Position numbers and translations under genes: made by a program. DNA of 64,000 nt from UJ101 sp965262705 (GTDB lineage: Bacteria > Bacteroidota > Bacteroidia > Flavobacteriales > UJ101): NCBI GenBank assembly GCA_965262705.1, contig OZ253556.1, positions 1,860,001-1,924,000 on the forward strand. Reading direction: 5' to 3'. Positions 62,591 to 64,000 of this stretch are shown one piece after another; within the stretch, counting starts at the first letter, position 1, and each line of letters starts with the position of its first letter. Under the pieces are notes generated by a model. It saw only the letters and a program-made list of their open reading frames with translations. It was not told where the DNA came from and did no database searches.

Positions 62591-62657
62591 CAATATTAAA
62601 AATATTTTTTAAAAACCATGTTAATAAAATGTTATATTATCATTATGAAAACATTAA
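62591..62657 (-). promoter_or_regulatory. Pho-box-like activator site and promoter of the phosphoesterase gene
   Basis: Minus strand: TTAATG, ATAATG, ATAACA and TTAACA with 5-bp gaps (plus-strand starts 62652, 62641, 62630 and 62619). Then 20 bp and TAATATTG (62591-62598). The box positions, spacing and -7 element are identical in layout to 60057-60123, although much of the spacer sequence differs. Confidence 0.72.
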
Positions 62658-62689
62658 GATTTCGTTTCAAAAGGCGATACCTTTAGCTA

Positions 62690-62733
62690 ACGTTGACTTA
62701 CATCGGTTAAAGCGCTTTTTGCAACGGTCTCAT
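62690..62733 (-). repeat. Isolated GAGACC terminus
   Basis: GCGCTTTTTGCAACGGTCTC, preceded by TTAGCTAACGTTGACTTAC, a diverged inverse of the GCAAGTCAGCGTAAGC word. The rest of the element is missing. Confidence 0.55.
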
Positions 62734-62777
62734 AAAACCTATACATTTTATTGCAAAAAGAAATGAAAAACATTAAT

Positions 62778-62942
62778 GAGGCCGTTTCAAAAAGCACGCT
62801 AACAAAAAAATGCAACGCTCAATAAAAATTAAATCCCGGAGCAACCTTTTGGGTGTGGAGGATTTTAATTTTTTGAGAAGGAAGCAGTTTGAAGTTAAAT
62901 GCTTTCTTTTTCATACTTTTTTATATATTCTGCAACGGTCTC
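62778..62942 (+). mobile_element. GAGACC element, copy 13
   Basis: A 165-bp copy, GAGGCCGTTTCAAAAAGCAC to TTCTGCAACGGTCTC. The flanks (TTAAT/ATTGA) do not match. It lies 17 bp beyond the stop of the LptF/LptG gene and has the opposite orientation to it. Confidence 0.8.
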
Positions 62943-62959
62943 ATTGATTAGGTTCCTAT

Positions 62960-64000
62960 TTATTGGTATCGGCTATGAATTTTTTCAGGCTTTAGTTTCT
63001 TGTATATTTTTCTAAAAGGCTCAATATATTTATCCTGGTTAAAAACCTCCGAATCCTTATTCGCTTTAAGCATTAAGTAAAGACTAAGAGGAAATAAAAC
63101 CAAAACGGGAAGCATTGCGCCTAAAAATGGCGTAATTAAACCATTAATTGCCCAGTTTCGCCCTCCGGTTTCGAGTAAATAGAAAATAATAAAAATGGTT
63201 ATTCCCACAATGAGCGGCATTCCAAGCCCTCCTTTTCTTATAATTGCACCAAGCGGTGCAGCAATTAAAAACATTACAATACACTCGATGGCATACGCAA
63301 AACGATTGAATTGCTCTAATCTATACCGGTTATTTATTTTTTCTCTTCTTTCAACTTCTTTTTCATGGCCTTTGAAAAAATTTTCTTCTACTCGTTTAAT
63401 GCGATTAATGGATTGCTGTACCACATTTATTTTTTGTTTTAAACTAAGCAAGGTATCGTTAGAATAGAGCAGCATATCTGTATTTTTAATATCTTCAGAT
63501 TTTAATGAATCTAATCTTTGTGTAGTGAGGGTTAGCTCAGTTTGGGTTGTGTTATCAAAATTACGGTTAAAATTATCTAATTTTTTTTGCAAGGTATCTA
63601 CCATTCTGCCAAGTTTAAAAATGCTTAACATTTTATAATGATTATCAAAACCTCCTTTATCGCTAATGGTTTGGTCTAATAAATTTTTAATGTCAAATCG
63701 CTGTACAAGCGTATCAAATGCAATTTTATTTCCGGGTTGTCTTTTTAGCTCACGATAAGAAAGTCTGCTAAATTCATCTTTATAAATATATCCTTTGTAA
63801 AGTGTTAGTGTTACGACGGGCAATGAATCATGGTTAGTTAGGGTTCCGTTACGAGCAATAATAGTCTGCAAATTGCCGGTTAAATTCTTTTGTAAAAAAA
63901 GATAAACTCCTTTTAATTTTTCACCTTCTTTACTTTGCACACGTATCGGATAGCCATTTATATCCGAAAATACGCCAGGTTCTATTGCTAAAGCAGCTTG
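62960..64000 (-). CDS. LptF/LptG family permease, 3' part (5' end outside window)
   Basis: Membrane subunit of the lipopolysaccharide-exporting ABC system. The frame stays open to the right edge (reading EPGVFSDINGYPIRV before the GTG at 63940), so the N-terminal helices are missing. A periplasmic domain with a coiled segment (about 63400-63650) is followed by three C-terminal membrane helices. FAYAIECIVMFLIAAPLGAI and RKGGLGMPL are typical of YjgP/YjgQ proteins. LptF and LptG cannot be told apart here. Confidence 0.88.
   Translation of the reverse strand, partial: QAALAIEPGVFSDINGYPIRVQSKEGEKLKGVYLFLQKNLTGNLQTIIARNGTLTNHDSLPVVTLTLYKGYIYKDEFSRLSYRELKRQPGNKIAFDTLVQRFDIKNLLDQTISDKGGFDNHYKMLSIFKLGRMVDTLQKKLDNFNRNFDNTTQTELTLTTQRLDSLKSEDIKNTDMLLYSNDTLLSLKQKINVVQQSINRIKRVEENFFKGHEKEVERREKINNRYRLEQFNRFAYAIECIVMFLIAAPLGAIIRKGGLGMPLIVGITIFIIFYLLETGGRNWAINGLITPFLGAMLPVLVLFPLSLYLMLKANKDSEVFNQDKYIEPFRKIYKKLKPEKIHSRYQ

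Noticed and set aside
6908..62942. Possible CRISPR array
   Set aside because: The repeats are dispersed singly, 160-210 bp long, with inverted ends and no regular spacers; no cas genes are present.

Overview
This is 64 kb of an AT-rich chromosome from the phylum Bacteroidota, most likely class Flavobacteriia. The indicators are a gliding/type IX secretion core cluster (gldK-gldL-gldM-gldN), a SusC/SusD pair, DUF3467 directly after rpoC, DUF3822 next to rsmD, a tRNA-Trp between tuf and secE, and promoters of the Bacteroidota form TTTG-N18/19-TAnnTTTG. The genus cannot be fixed from the sequence alone.

Layout. 1-1756: 3' part of topA. 2392-6885: gldKLMN. 7361-11878 (minus): TamB-like protein, divergent from tsaD, which is followed by a MATE exporter and an enoyl-CoA hydratase. 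15864-20664: tRNA-Thr/Tyr/Gly/Thr, tuf, tRNA-Trp, secE, nusG, rplK, rplA, rplJ, rplL. 21134-29630: rpoB, rpoC and DUF3467. 29910-33508: RecD/PIF1-type helicase (minus), a membrane protein, DUF3822 and rsmD. 33895-37109: ferredoxin, an S1/P1 nuclease pseudogene, a small membrane protein and a GH125 alpha-mannosidase. 37259-44296: surface-glycan genes (aminotransferase, 4,6-dehydratase, Wza-like exporter, Wzc-like tyrosine kinase, phosphoglycosyl transferase). 44584-50156: parE, a membrane protein, parC and rhomboid protease. 50610-53354: nucleotide-sugar dehydrogenase and prfB. 53410-62320 (minus): SusD, SusC, PhoD phosphatase and a lipoprotein phosphoesterase. 62960-64000: 3' part of an LptF/LptG permease.

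Two signals stand out. First, the two phosphoesterase genes have the same upstream control region: four TTAACA-like hexamers at exact 11-bp spacing, then 20 bp, then TAATATTG. This resembles a PhoP/PhoB (Pho) box fused to a promoter lacking a -33 element. It implies a phosphate-starvation regulon that includes a SusCD pair. Second, most of the longer intergenic gaps hold copies of one mosaic element of about 165-210 bp, with ends GAGACCGTTGCA...TGCAACGGTCTC. There are about 13 recognisable copies, and three have perfect 5-bp target duplications. It looks like an unclassified MITE family. It is accompanied by a second 3'-end repeat family and by several short recurring words.

Other points include a (GGCTAT)9 microsatellite encoding the tyrosine tail of the Wzc-like kinase, non-ATG starts including rpoB, and a recently decayed nuclease gene.
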